Source: Mytilus trossulus
Lineage: Eukaryota; Mollusca; Bivalvia; Mytilida; Mytilidae
Direction: 5' to 3'
Length of the DNA: 64,000 nt
Assembly: GCF_036588685.1 (NCBI RefSeq)
Contig: NC_086374.1
Location: 38,060,886-38,124,885, forward strand
The notes beneath the pieces were generated by a model that ran no database searches, was not told the origin of the DNA, and saw only the letters and a list, made by a program, of their open reading frames with translations. Positions 13,301 through 24,019 of this stretch are shown one piece after another (the first letter of the stretch is position 1; the number at the start of each line of letters is the position of its first letter). Made by a program: the position numbers and the translations under genes.

Positions 13301-16300
13301 CCATCAATTTGTTCATTCATCCGTCCTTCTGTCCCACTTCTGGTTAAAGTTTTTGTCGATCCTGCAACTTTTGCAGAAAGCTTGACATAGGTACATTTTG
13401 TATAGTGATCCGGCAGCGGTGGTGGCGGCGTAAGCTAACTTTTTAAAAGCTTTATATTTTAGAAGATGGAAGACCTAGATGCTTCATATTTTGTATATAG
13501 ATGCCTCATCTTCCAAACTTTCTGTCAGTCACATGTCCAATGTCCATGACCTCATTTTCATGGTTTAGTGACTACTTGAAAAAAAGTTCAGATTTTTTGT
13601 AATGTGAAATTCTCTTATTATAAGTACTGTGGATTCATTATTATTCATTGGATACCAATTTTCGTGGATTTCATGGGTACAGGTGAACCACGAAATTAAA
13701 TGTTCAACGAATAACATATTTTCTATAGGTTTGTATGCAGACTTTGACAAAACCACGAAATTAAATATCAACGAACATGTAATTTTCCTCTATCCATGAA
13801 AATTGGTACCCACGAAAATAAATGAATCGAATAACTATATTTGGTATGTGTGTACCTTGGTAGGTCCTCATGCCCTTCAAACAGTTTTCACTTGACCTAG
13901 ACCTCAGTTCATGGATCAGTGAACAAGGTTAAGTTCTGGTGGTCAAGTCCATATCTCAGATACTATAAGCAGTAGGTCTAGTATACTTGGTGTATGGAAG
14001 GATTGTAAGGTGTTCATGTCCAATTGGTAGTTGTCATCGAACCTTGGCCTCATTTTTATGGTTCAGTGGTTATAGTTAAGTTTTTGTGTTTTGGTCTGTT
14101 TTTCTCATACTGTATGCAATAGGTCTACCATATTTGGTGTATGTAATCATTGTAAGGTGAACAAATCTAGCTGTTAGGTGTCATCTGACCTTGACCTCAT
14201 TTTCATGGTTCAATGGTCAAAGTTAATTTTTTTAGTTTGGTCTTTTTTTCTAATACTATATACAATAGGTCAACTATATTTGGTGTACGGAAATATTTTA
14301 TGATCTATATGTTAGTGGAGCAGGTTTTATTTGACCTTGACCTCATTTTCACGCTTCATTGCTCAGTGCTAAGTTTTTGTGTTTTGGTCTGTTTTTCTTA
14401 AACTATAAGCAATAGCTCACCTATATTTGTTGTATCAAGAGTTGTTAGCTGTACATGTCTGCCTGGCATGGTACATCTGATCTGACCTCATTTTCATTGT
14501 TCATTGATCAATGTTTAGTTTTCTTGGTTAATGTTGAGTTTATTTGATAGTTGCTATAAAGCTTTATGTTTAGGACTATCAACATAATATCAATGATTAG
14601 TAAAGAAGGCGAGACATTTCAGCTTGTGCACTCTTGTTGAAGAAGTTGAAGTCCAATCAACTTGAAACTTAGTACACATGTTCCCTATGATATGATCTTT
14701 CTAATTTTAAAGCTGAATTAGAGATTTCCCCCCATTTTCAGGGTTCATTTAACATAGAAAATGATAGTGTGGATAGGGCATCCGTGTACTTAGGACATAT
14801 TCTTGTTCTCTAACCTGTTGGAAACAAATTTCACTGAAAATGGGTTACCAAAAATTTTGTAAACATTAGCGTCTAACAATTAATCCTCTACTCAATTGAT
14901 GTAAGGAATGTGTGTTGACTTAAGTTTTATTGTCTTATGACCTGATGACCAGTTACCATTACTTTACAATCAACCAACCAGATTATGGAAATCATGATTT
15001 AACATTAATGGTTGCATCTCATTTAATGGAAAGTAATATGTGGAAAAGGCTGTTAATAAACAAATCACTGAAAATTTGGAAGATTTTCTTTTTTATCATA
15101 ATTCAAATTTATCTGGAATGCAAGTTACTTGAAATCAACAATAGTTACTGCACTGTAGAGGAGCAGATTTTTACTTTGAAATGTATATTCCTGATTTTGA
15201 CAATTTTGTTATTTATAATATAGATGAAGGTATTAAAGAAATCAATATTTCTGTGTGAAAAAAAGATGTCACATACTAATGTCAATAATGCTACATGTGT
15301 GCATTTACACTATAATGGACAAAGACATCTAACAAATACTCATTCTATGATGCAGGGGAAAAAGACACCTCATATTAAGACAATAAGTATGTGTTAGATG
15401 ATTAGGCAGAAAACAATGCATTATACTTTATAAGTTTAATTTGTATTGTTGAGTTACTGTCTGATGTCAAAGTTTCTTTTGTAGGATCAAAATTTAATAA
15501 TAAATGAATCTTCTCAGTCGAGTGCCAGACATATATTTCAAAGATTTGACCCTGAAGGTAAGTCAGTCAACAGATGTGCTATTCCTCAGTCCAAAAACCA
15601 TTTCAGAATAACATATTAATGCTGGATCCGAAAAATTATGTCATGAGTTCCTAAAACATGCATATTGCCTGAACTAATTTAAACATTTTCAGTTCTTTAT
15701 GTGATAAACAAATGTTTATAGAGGTTTAATCAATCTTTTTTAATTGTTTTATTCCATACCACCAAAACACTTTTCTGGACATAAAATCTACATAAGATTC
15801 AATTGCTGTAAAATATCATCACAAATGTTAATAGTAGTAAATGGGAATGTAGACAGTTTACTGATTGTTTTTATTATTTAAATTCTAATTTCATTATTGT
15901 GTTTATTTCAGGTAATGGTTTTATTTCTACATCATTATTAGGAGATTTGATGAGTGCATTAGACCTTGTATCTGAAAAAGAATAGTAAGTGCTCAAATCT
16001 CATAGGTCCAATGTGACAGCATATTAACATATTTAGTTTGGATTTCTAAGTTTATAAAATGAAGGTTAAATTTTAAAAAAAGTGGTAATTTTCATTATGA
16101 TTTCTTTTGTTCAACTGCAATGTTAAAAACCCAGATGCCACTGTACATTAAACAAAATATAGTAGCTCAATCAATGAATCATCAAAACCATGGTGCTTGA
16201 AGGAAGTGTGTGCACACAGTTTGCTCTGAACCAGATGTGGAAAACTTTTGGGGATTCATGTTTTCTGGTCTGTGTGTCTGTTTGTCTGTCTAGCTTTAGG

Positions 16301-17940
16301 GTACAGTTTTTGGTCGAGATAGTTTTTGATGAAGTTCAAGTCCAATCAACTTCAAACTTAGTACATATGTTCTCTATGATATGACCTTTCTACTTTTAAT
16401 GCCACATTATAGTTTTTATCCCAATTTCACAGCCCACTGAACATAGAAAATGATAGTGCGGAAGGGGCATCTGTGTACTATGGACATATTCTTGTTTCTT
16501 CAATTTTTCTGATCAGGGACTCTAATATCAATATGGTTTAATTTTTTCCAGATGAGCAGTTCAGACTCATAAGAGTAACAATTTTTAGTTAAAGCTTTAA
16601 TGCAATCATAATTTTTATTTGTATGCTCTTATAATTACATTAGATGTAAGTTTCATTATAATGCGTTATTCTGATTGGCTAACATGTTATTCTGTAAACA
16701 ATTGCATCAGACAATAACATTTATCATGCATGATGACACGAGGTCCCACAAAAAAGTGCACAGGTGATTTAAATAAAACTGGATAAAAATCGTGTTTTCA
16801 TGATTTTAGCTAAAAAAAATGTAATTATAAGTATTGAATACTTTTTTTTGAAACTTTATAGGGTTGTAAAAGCGTTGACCGTGCGTACATTTTTAGAATG
16901 AAGCGCTTCCGCGCTTCATACAAAATGTACTTCGGTCAACGCTTTTACCACCCAATAAATTTACAAAAAGAAGCATTCAATTCTTAAATATACAGTTTGA
17001 GATTGTAGTTAATACAGGTATATACTTGAATCATCAGTGCAGGAACTCATGATATTTTTCATTGTATTTATATTTACAGTGTAGATATCATGACCAGCAA
17101 GCTAGATTCAGAAAGTCTTGGTATAATTACAATGCACTGTTTTATGGAGGAGTTTTATCCTGGGGATGTCATCAAGGACACTCCAAATACATTTGAATTA
17201 TACCATTATAATGGTATCCCTAGATCATGCTTAAATTCTAAGGTAACATAATAATTTTATAAGTAATAGAAGATATAAAACTTTTGAATAAAAAGATTGG
17301 TTACACATTTTAAATAAGAATCATTAATGTAAAAAAAAAGAGAGAACATACAATATTCATGTTACACATTTGAACTACACTATCTAGTTAAGACACTTGG
17401 ACTAAGAAACAATATATAGTTTTTAAGACACTTGGACTATGAACAAAATATACAGTTTAGACACTTGAACTAACAACACAATATGTATGCAGTTTACACA
17501 CTTTGACTTACAAATTAATACAGTTTAGACATTTGAAATAAGGACACAATATTAAGTTTAAACACTTGGATTGAAGACAGTATAACATCGAGTGACAATT
17601 CAAATGCATATTCAGAATGAGAACATAATTTGTGATTTTGAGAATTTTCTGGAAATATCTTGAAATCCATAACAGACAACAACAGAGCATTTCATTGGTT
17701 CTAAATATTTTTGATGGCAGATTTGAGAAGGATGAATTCATTATTTTCAGACATAACACTATGTAATAATTATTTTCCCATATATTTCAGGTGAAATACT
17801 TTGTTGGAACAGCCACTTTACCAGAAGAATTAGAAGTCCAGATTATAACAGATACATCTCCTATAAAACTTTGTCTACAAACAAAATGGCCGAGTATAGA
17901 AATGTCATGGACAGATAATTACATCCCCTCACTGAATTAA
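4379..17940 (+). CDS. MINDY3: Ubiquitin carboxyl-terminal hydrolase MINDY-3 (FAM188A)
   Basis: Twelve coding exons: 4379-4484, 5490-5633, 6760-6988, 8261-8375, 9305-9378, 10069-10148, 10971-11041, 12905-12985, 15485-15557, 15912-15984, 17080-17242, 17791-17940. All have GT/AG borders and add up to 1359 bases (452 residues; the human protein is about 445). MINDY enzymes are cysteine deubiquitinases that prefer K48-linked chains. The catalytic motif FDGGPCAVIAPVQ places the nucleophile at Cys55; the likely catalytic His is His293 in SETHLTVLFSK. An EF-hand-like segment (RFDPEGNGFIS) spans exons 9-10, as expected in this paralogue. The C-terminus CLQTKWPSIEMSW...PSLN is typical. The part of exon 3 after residue 110 is acidic and low-complexity, the least conserved region. 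It looks intact and functional. Confidence 0.97.
5705..5890. repeat. Dispersed repeat ('gagtgccaatgagaca' family)
   Basis: In MINDY3 intron 2. The block 'gagtgccaatgagacaa...ctctccat' and 'aaagtaaaccattata' recurs at 45405-45500 in the same order. No coding capacity. Confidence 0.55.
8420..8625. repeat. Dispersed repeat ('gctcattgttgaaggc' family)
   Basis: In MINDY3 intron 4, close after exon 4. The words 'gctcattgttgaaggc', 'tggagagttgtttcattggc' and 'atcataccgcatcttc' recur in decayed form at about 37240-37500 and 60800-60960. It has the look of a SINE or retroelement tail, but no head was identified. Confidence 0.5.
11497..12079. mobile_element. Non-autonomous DNA-transposon-like element, copy 1
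   Basis: About 580 bases in MINDY3 intron 7, matching 53592-54175 along its length (shared blocks: 'caagttcatctga', 'aaatgaaagtggccgcatcc', 'gcggccactttcat', 'cagcccatatttatgtagc'). The ends form inverted repeats around GGAGTAGGT / ACCTACTC. No transposase frame is present. 'gtggccgc...gcggccac' forms an internal inverted repeat. Confidence 0.65.
12081..12130. repeat. Compound hairpin
   Basis: Perfect 12-base arms TGGTGCACACTG (12081-12092) and CAGTGTGCACCA (12119-12130) enclose a second 6-base stem (AATAAC / GTTATT). It abuts the right end of the 580-base element. Confidence 0.7.
12635..12830. repeat. 30-bp minisatellite just upstream of MINDY3 exon 8
   Basis: About six to seven copies of a 30-base unit beginning 'cagtaaactgaacaaca'. 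The array ends about 75 bases before the exon 8 acceptor. Its open reading on the minus strand (a 10-residue repeat) is a by-product of the 30-base period, not a gene. Confidence 0.8.
13031..13090 (+). repeat. Decayed copy of MINDY3 exon 8 in intron 8
   Basis: The stretch 'aaaacacatctaactgtattgttttccaaaagt' closely follows the 3' half of exon 8 and its donor (12940-12990: 'gaaacacatcttactgtattgttttctaaagt'), about 90 bases after it. It has lost the reading frame and the donor GT context. It is a tandem exon-end duplication rather than a usable exon. Confidence 0.7.
13240..14820. mobile_element. Nested repeats: 148-bp-core element (R2) inside a second element (R1)
   Basis: The outer family R1 is seen uninterrupted at 16235-16500; here it is split by R2 (about 13350-14636). 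R2 starts with a hairpin-forming stretch ('gtcgatcctgcaacttttgcagaaagc') and contains about six tandem ~148-base units, each with 'ttgacctcattttcatgg', 'ttttggtctgtttttct' and 'atatttggtgtatgg'. A second R2 copy is at 19828-20930. Non-coding; it resembles known bivalve elements with nucleosome-length core repeats, but the class is not proven. Confidence 0.7.
13628..13835. mobile_element. MITE-like insertion inside R2
   Basis: About 205 bases with inverted ends ('gattcattattattc...ggataccaatttt' against 'gaaaattggtacccacgaaaataaatgaatc') interrupt R2. The sister copy at about 20097-20120 reads straight through ('attataagtaataggataactat'), giving an empty site. No coding potential. Confidence 0.7.
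16235..16500. repeat. R1 family repeat, uninterrupted copy
   Basis: Shares 'gttttctggtctgtg', 'aagtccaatcaacttcaaacttagtaca', 'acatagaaaatgatagtgcgga' and 'acatattcttgtt' with 13240-14820. Further partial copies in the opposite direction lie at about 22760-22915 and 50612-50700. Confidence 0.65.
16826..16990. repeat. Long foldback palindrome
   Basis: Two arms of about 80 bases (about 16826-16906 and 16911-16990) are inverted copies of each other, centred on 'aagcgcttccgcgctt'. Matching blocks include 'gtaaaagcgttgacc' against 'ggtcaacgcttttac'. It lies in MINDY3 intron 10, before exon 11. It looks like a foldback/MITE insertion; no terminase or transposase frame is present. Confidence 0.8.
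17360..17590. repeat. ~40-bp degenerate minisatellite in MINDY3 intron 11
   Basis: About six diverged units built on 'tttagacacttggacta...aacacaatat'. Non-coding. Confidence 0.65.
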
Positions 17941-19214
17941 TACTCATTGTTATGTTTTATAATCTTGTTAATGTCATATAAATACAGAAATATAACACAT
18001 TTTTGTTGTTTTTCTACATTTTTCTATATTTTTTTAGGCAGAGTTGTGATCCTTGGACCTCTGATAATTTAAGCCAATAATCAGTATATGAAGATCTTCA
18101 TTTAACAATTACTGAACTTTAGATTTAATGAAATTTGACCTGAGGAATCCTAGTATGTGTTGGTTTGAATTTGGGATTAGTGAACTATATTATGATTAAT
18201 TCACCAACATGGCAACAAAGACTAAAAATTGGGCTATTTAAAAGATCAGAAATATTGTCTTGTATCTCCTAAACTGCAGTAGGAAGAGTGTTCTGACAAG
18301 GGAGGTGGTTAAAAATCTCTCTATAATCCTTTAACTTTGCAAGGCAATTTCTTACTGGAGTTGATAACTTTTTTGATTTTGATGCTGTTTTAAATTTACT
18401 TTTAATTCAGTCCATCACTTTCATCAGAAAGACATGTAAACCTTATAATAACTTTAGGTTTGATGACATGAAACATCTTTTATTTGATTCTTTATATAAT
18501 TTTTTATTGAAATAATTTAAGGAAAACTGACATATGCTTGGCTGACATTTTAGACATTATGGGATATATATATACAGGAGGAAATTGTCATGCATTTATA
18601 ATTTTGATGATGAAGAAAGATGTATTATTTCTAAATTTTCACTAATGCAAATAAATCAGAACAGAAGTTGAAGATATAAAATGTTAGTTGTAGAAGATAG
18701 AATTTGTAAACAGGCCCTATGTGTTAAGGATTTTCTTGCTGTGTTGAATACCCATTGAGGCCTTGGGCTTTTTTCTGCTCTTTAGTCAGGTTGTTGTCTT
18801 TGACATATTCCCTATTTCTATTCCCAATTTTATTGCAAAATAGATATTGAAGATGGAATATTATTTTGTTAAACATGATTAATATATCGAAGAGGTGACA
18901 GGTTGGTTTTGGTCCAACTTCAAATCAAATTAAAAGATCTATTTAAAGTCGAATCGTGTACAAAACAGTAATGTCAGCAAAAACTTGCATAGTTGCAACA
19001 TCAACACAAATTATATAAAACATATCAAGGACCATAAATTAAGACATTTTCACTTTTTTTTTCTACTTTACGTGAGTCTGCATTTATGTATGCCGTCATA
19101 CGACAAAATTATTTTTATGTCTACCTGTGCGAATTTCAAACGCGCAATTTTACACCAGTGGAAAACCTTCTATCATTTATGGATAGACTTTACATAGATA
19201 AATTCAGCCGTATA

Positions 19215-19620
19215 AGAAAAGCAAAATGAGAATGTTAAACTGATGTATGCCTTTTTGTGCTTCTTTGTTACATTTGTTGTTTATGTAGTGATATTAAGAT
19301 GATAACACAATATTGACTGTTGTACCCCTATTTTTGACATTTTTACTCTTTGAGTATGTTTGTTTTGTTCATACATCGTTGACAATGTAATGGAATTTGA
19401 TGCGACTGTCATACAAGTGAGAGGTTTAGCTAGCTATGAAACCAGGTTCAATCCACCATTTTCTACATTAGAAAATGCCTGTACTAAGTCAGGAATATGA
19501 CAGTTGTTATCCATTCGTTTGATGTGTTTGGACTTTTGATTTTGCCTTTTGATTTTTGATTTTCCTTTTTGAATTTTCCTCGGAGTTCAGTATTTTTGTG
19601 TTTTTACTTTTTTGTAGTGA
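19215..19620. repeat. Dispersed repeat (shared with 36235-36625)
   Basis: Aligns by eye with 36235-36625 through 'tttttgtgtttctttgttacat', 'catacaagtgaga.gtttagctagctat', 'caattttctacat' and 'gatgtgtttg..cttttgattttgcc'. Its final part recurs at 43880-43990 and 52060-52130. No frame survives. Confidence 0.6.
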
Positions 19621-19827
19621 TACAATTTAGCACATATATTAATATGTTTTCAGCTTTAGCACTAAAACAACATATTCATGCACAAAGCAAATTAAACACC
19701 AAATATGAAATGTATGCACTAAGAGTACACAGTAAAATAAATAGCCGTGCATTAAGCCAAAGTAATATATATATAATAATCATGAGAAAAGTTTCAAGAA
19801 CACAAAAAAGATGAAAACAACATTTTT

Positions 19828-20930
19828 GTCGAGCCTGCAACTTTTGTCCAGAAAGCTCGACATAGGGATAGTGATACGGCGGCGGCTAGGGCGGCGGCGG
19901 TGTTAGCTCACTTCTTAAAAGCTTTATATTTTAGAAGGTAGAAGACCTGGATGCTTCATACTTTGTATATAGATGCCTCATGTTATGAACTTTCCATCAG
20001 TCACATGTCCAATGTCCTCAGTTGACCACATTTTCATGGTTCAGTGACTACTTAAAAAAAAATATTAAGATGTTTTGTAATGTTAAATTCTCTCTTATTA
20101 TAAGTAATAGGATAACTATATTTGGTATGTGCTTACCTTGCAAGGTCCTCATGCCTGTCAGACAGTTTTCACTTGACCTCGACCTCATTTCATGGATCAG
20201 TGAACAAGGTTAAGTTTTGGTGGTCAAGTCCATATCTCAGATACTATAAGCAATAGGTCTAGTATATTGGGTGTATGGAAGGACTGTAAGGTGTACATGT
20301 CCAACTGGCAGGTGTCATCTGACCTTGACCTCATTTTCATGGTTCAGCGGTTATAGTTAAGTTTTTGTGTTTTGGTCTGTTTTTCTTATACTATATGCAA
20401 TAGGTCTACTATAATTGGTGTATGGAATGATTGTAAGGTGTACATGTCTAGCTGACAGGTGTCATCTGACCTTGACCTCATTTTCATGGTTCAGTGGTCA
20501 AAGTTAAGTTTTTTAGTTTTGGTCTATTTTTCTAATACTTTATGCATAAGGTCAACTATATTTGGTGTATGGAAATATTTTATGATCTATATGTCGGTTA
20601 TGCAGGTTTCATTTGACCTTGATCTAATTTTTACGGTCCATTGCTAAGTTTTAAGGGTTTGTGTTTTGGTCTGTTTTTCTTTATTTATAAGCAATAAGTC
20701 AACTATATTTGTTGTATTGAAAAATTGTTAGCTGTACATGTCTGCCTGGCATGGTTCATCTTACCTTGACCTCATTTTCATGGTTCATTGATCAATGTTT
20801 CATTTTCTTGGTTAATGTTGAGTTTATGTGACAGTTGTAATAAAGCTTTATATTTAGGTCTATCAAGATAGTATCAAGGATTAGTAAAGAAGGCGAGACA
20901 TTTCAGTGTGTGCACTCTTGTATACATTTA
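19828..20930. repeat. R2 element, second copy
   Basis: Begins with 'tttttgtcgagcctgcaactttt', which with 'gaaagctcgac' forms a hairpin, then a GCGG-rich stretch and about six ~148-base tandem units, and ends at 'ttcagtgtgtgcactcttgt'. Same direction as 13350-14636 but lacking the MITE insertion. Confidence 0.7.
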
Positions 20931-23900
20931 ATGTGTTGGAAGCTCTACAGGATTTACCTTCATCAGACACTAAATTAAATATTTGTATCATGTAAATAGA
21001 TTTGAAAAACCAAGCATTTCAGTGCCTTGAGATGTCATTTGGTATGGTGAAAATATGTTATTGCATGTAACATTTTGATTCTATTATTCCTCAGTGTATA
21101 TTTCTTAATATTATAATAATAGATGAGTGCATTTGCTTTTTTGACGAAATTGTATAAAAAATATTATCAACTGTTTAATATTTAAATTTCTATTTAAAGG
21201 AAGCTATAGTTTCCCATTGTTTTTGGCGTGAAATAACACTTATTTACTAGCTATTTGAACAAAATCAAGTATATTCTTCCTAGTTCTTGACTCTAACAGT
21301 GGTGGATAAAAAAAAATCAAGAGTGGGGGCACTGGCTGCCTAATAAGGGGCCTGCATTTGTCATGACTAAGTGATTCCCTTTATTATCAACCAATGTTTT
21401 CACACCAAAAAGGGGGACCTGGTCACCTTACTACAGGCTCTGTCAGTCCAATTTCACATAGTTGTGTTCTTGAACAATAGACTTGCTATTGTCATCATAG
21501 CCAGTAAAATAAGTGTATATTATTGTTGTTCAAGATTAAATTATTATATATCAATTTCGTTTATTTACAAGTCTGATTATCATATGGAATCCTAGTAATT
21601 ATTCCACAAATTTATCCAAATTTTATGTTATTATTTTACTGTGATTAAAAAATAAACTCCATTCTCCGGCTATTTTATTTTACACTCCCGATTATACCAC
21701 ATATTTCATTAAAAAAATATGCCAGCACTTAAAAGTCAGACAGCTAAGAACTAACGTGTTCACTTGATAAGCATGTCTATTTCAATCATAGAATAAGTTT
21801 GCACCAATTTGATATCTGATCCTAAATGTTATATTTTAATTTAGGAAACTGTTCATATAAAGATATCGTCGAAATAAAAATATGTACAGCTACTACAAGT
21901 CTTGCTTGAACAGCAAAATGTATCGTTACAACCATTTACCTTAATATATATATATGTCCATAGCCAGGGACACCCCACAAGACTTGTCCTATACCGCACA
22001 ATTTGTACATACCAAATTTTTTATTAAAATGATGTTCCCTTATATTCTTTATTGTTCTTCCCACAATTTACCGTTGAACCCTCATTTGAACACACCTCTA
22101 CATTGAACCTGATCTTCATTTTACCCACCAAATATATTCATTACTATATTTTATTTCAAAGTATCACCAGATACATATTAATAAAACGTAAAACAAGGTT
22201 GTTATCCAACTTTTACTATTGCATCACAGAACGATTGCGATATAGGTATTTAGAACAATAAACACGGAAAATTCAATATATCCGACCTTACGATTTAATA
22301 AACATTACAGAAACAAAATATTTCTTTTAGATAACAAAACTGAGCTGAAATGCATACAAGTAGAATTACTTAAATACGTCAGACGTTTTGCAGACAATAC
22401 AATGTGTTACAATAGCTTTGAAACTTAATGTACTTCCATTGTTTTCGTGTTTTATTTGCCTAGTAATATTGCTTTACAAAGTTTTGTGTTGCTGCTTTAA
22501 TGCTTTATAATATAAGAGATGCTTATATAATATATAGCCGTAATCATGTATTTCCAATTCACACATGCTTATAAAGTTAATTATATTATTTAATTCCGTT
22601 CACATTTGCCTAATTTAAATGTGCATGCAATATATGTTTTTATGTCCTTTCTGTAATGTTTTAATGCATGCCATTGTTTTGAGTCAAATTTCAGTTTTTA
22701 TAATCAATTCCTTGTTTAAAGGACGTATGTATGTCAGTCTACCTTAAATGTATCAAGTTGGTCGAGAGAAAAGCAAGAATGTGTCACAAGTACACCATTT
22801 TCTATGTTCAGTGAAGCGTGAAAATGGGGGAAAATCTCAAATATGGCATTAGAATTAGAATGGTCATTTCATAGGAATCATGTTTACTAAGTTTCCAGTT
22901 GATCGAAGAGCTTAAAATGTTATTGTTTTGTGACATTCCGACTTTATATTAAGCTTTTGATTATTTGTAATGATATATGCGTACATGTAATTGCGCGTTG
23001 CACCCCCCCCCCTTTATTCTTAAGGACAACTTAAATTTACGTTTTTAATGTATTATTGAAATCAAGACACTTGAACTTCACGTATTTAAGATAATCGGAT
23101 TTTTTTAAGTTATCGTTTACACTAGGTGAAGGGTACAGGATAATAGATAAACGTCCATTGAAGAAAAATATTTAGTAGTTGCTCATCATTTGCCATTAAA
23201 AGACCAACCCAAACCTTGAAACATCATTGTTTTATTCTTCAAAGGTGAATATGTATTGGTAAATGTTATTTAATATTATATAAGGAAGTATAATCGGCTA
23301 TTAATATAGATAATTTCCGTACAATAAATAGATAGTGAAGTACACAATCGTATACATGTTTGTGTATGTATAGTCATTGGGGTTTACAACCACGTGAGTA
23401 TAATCTTTATAGTTTTACTTCTTTCTTTCAGTTTCTTTTTCTGGTAATGAACATAACCATCATCATCATTAAGAATAACAAATACCATTCATTTATTACA
23501 CAAACGATAGTAAGTTAAAATAACAAAACGAAAGCTCATATATCGCCTGTGTAATATAATTCGATGTTGCTTATCAGTAATTTTCATAGTATAATATTTT
23601 ACCTTTAGCCAAGTACCGGCCCCCTCCTCCACCCCAATCCCGATATATCAGTAGTTTAATATTAAACTTACATTTTAAAGAAATAATATGAATGATCAAA
23701 AGTGTCCAAATTTCGACAACATGCAAAAATACTAACCAAATCTTTTTAAAGGTGTATCTTAACATTTTTTTATTAATATTTGCAGTGTACTTTTGTTAAA
23801 GTATATCTCAATCCATTTCACCACTTTCTGCAAAACAAGATTTTCAAAGATTCATAAAAGATATCATCATAATTATCATATAATCGTTGCCATGAACACG

Positions 23901-24019
23901 ATTTTTAAAAGTTAACAAACTTTTGACTTTTGGCATCATTTTTTTCTCTCAACAGTTTTTGGAGTCACACACGGAGTTTGTAATGTAAGAGATTAATACC
24001 TTAACAGAGTAGACTTATA

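Larger units (their letters stand above)
17941..24019. other. Intergenic region between MINDY3 and the GTPase-kinase gene
   Basis: No gene seen. It starts with the MINDY3 3' flank; an AATAAA at 18650-18655 is the first clear candidate poly(A) signal, about 710 bases after the stop. It then holds repeats: a retroelement tail (18690-18840), a dispersed repeat (19215-19620), an R2 copy (19828-20930), an inverted R1 piece (22760-22915) and a poly-C run near 23000. The stretches 20950-22750 and 23020-24000 show only AT-rich unique-looking sequence; the GTPase-kinase promoter should be near the end. Confidence 0.6.
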
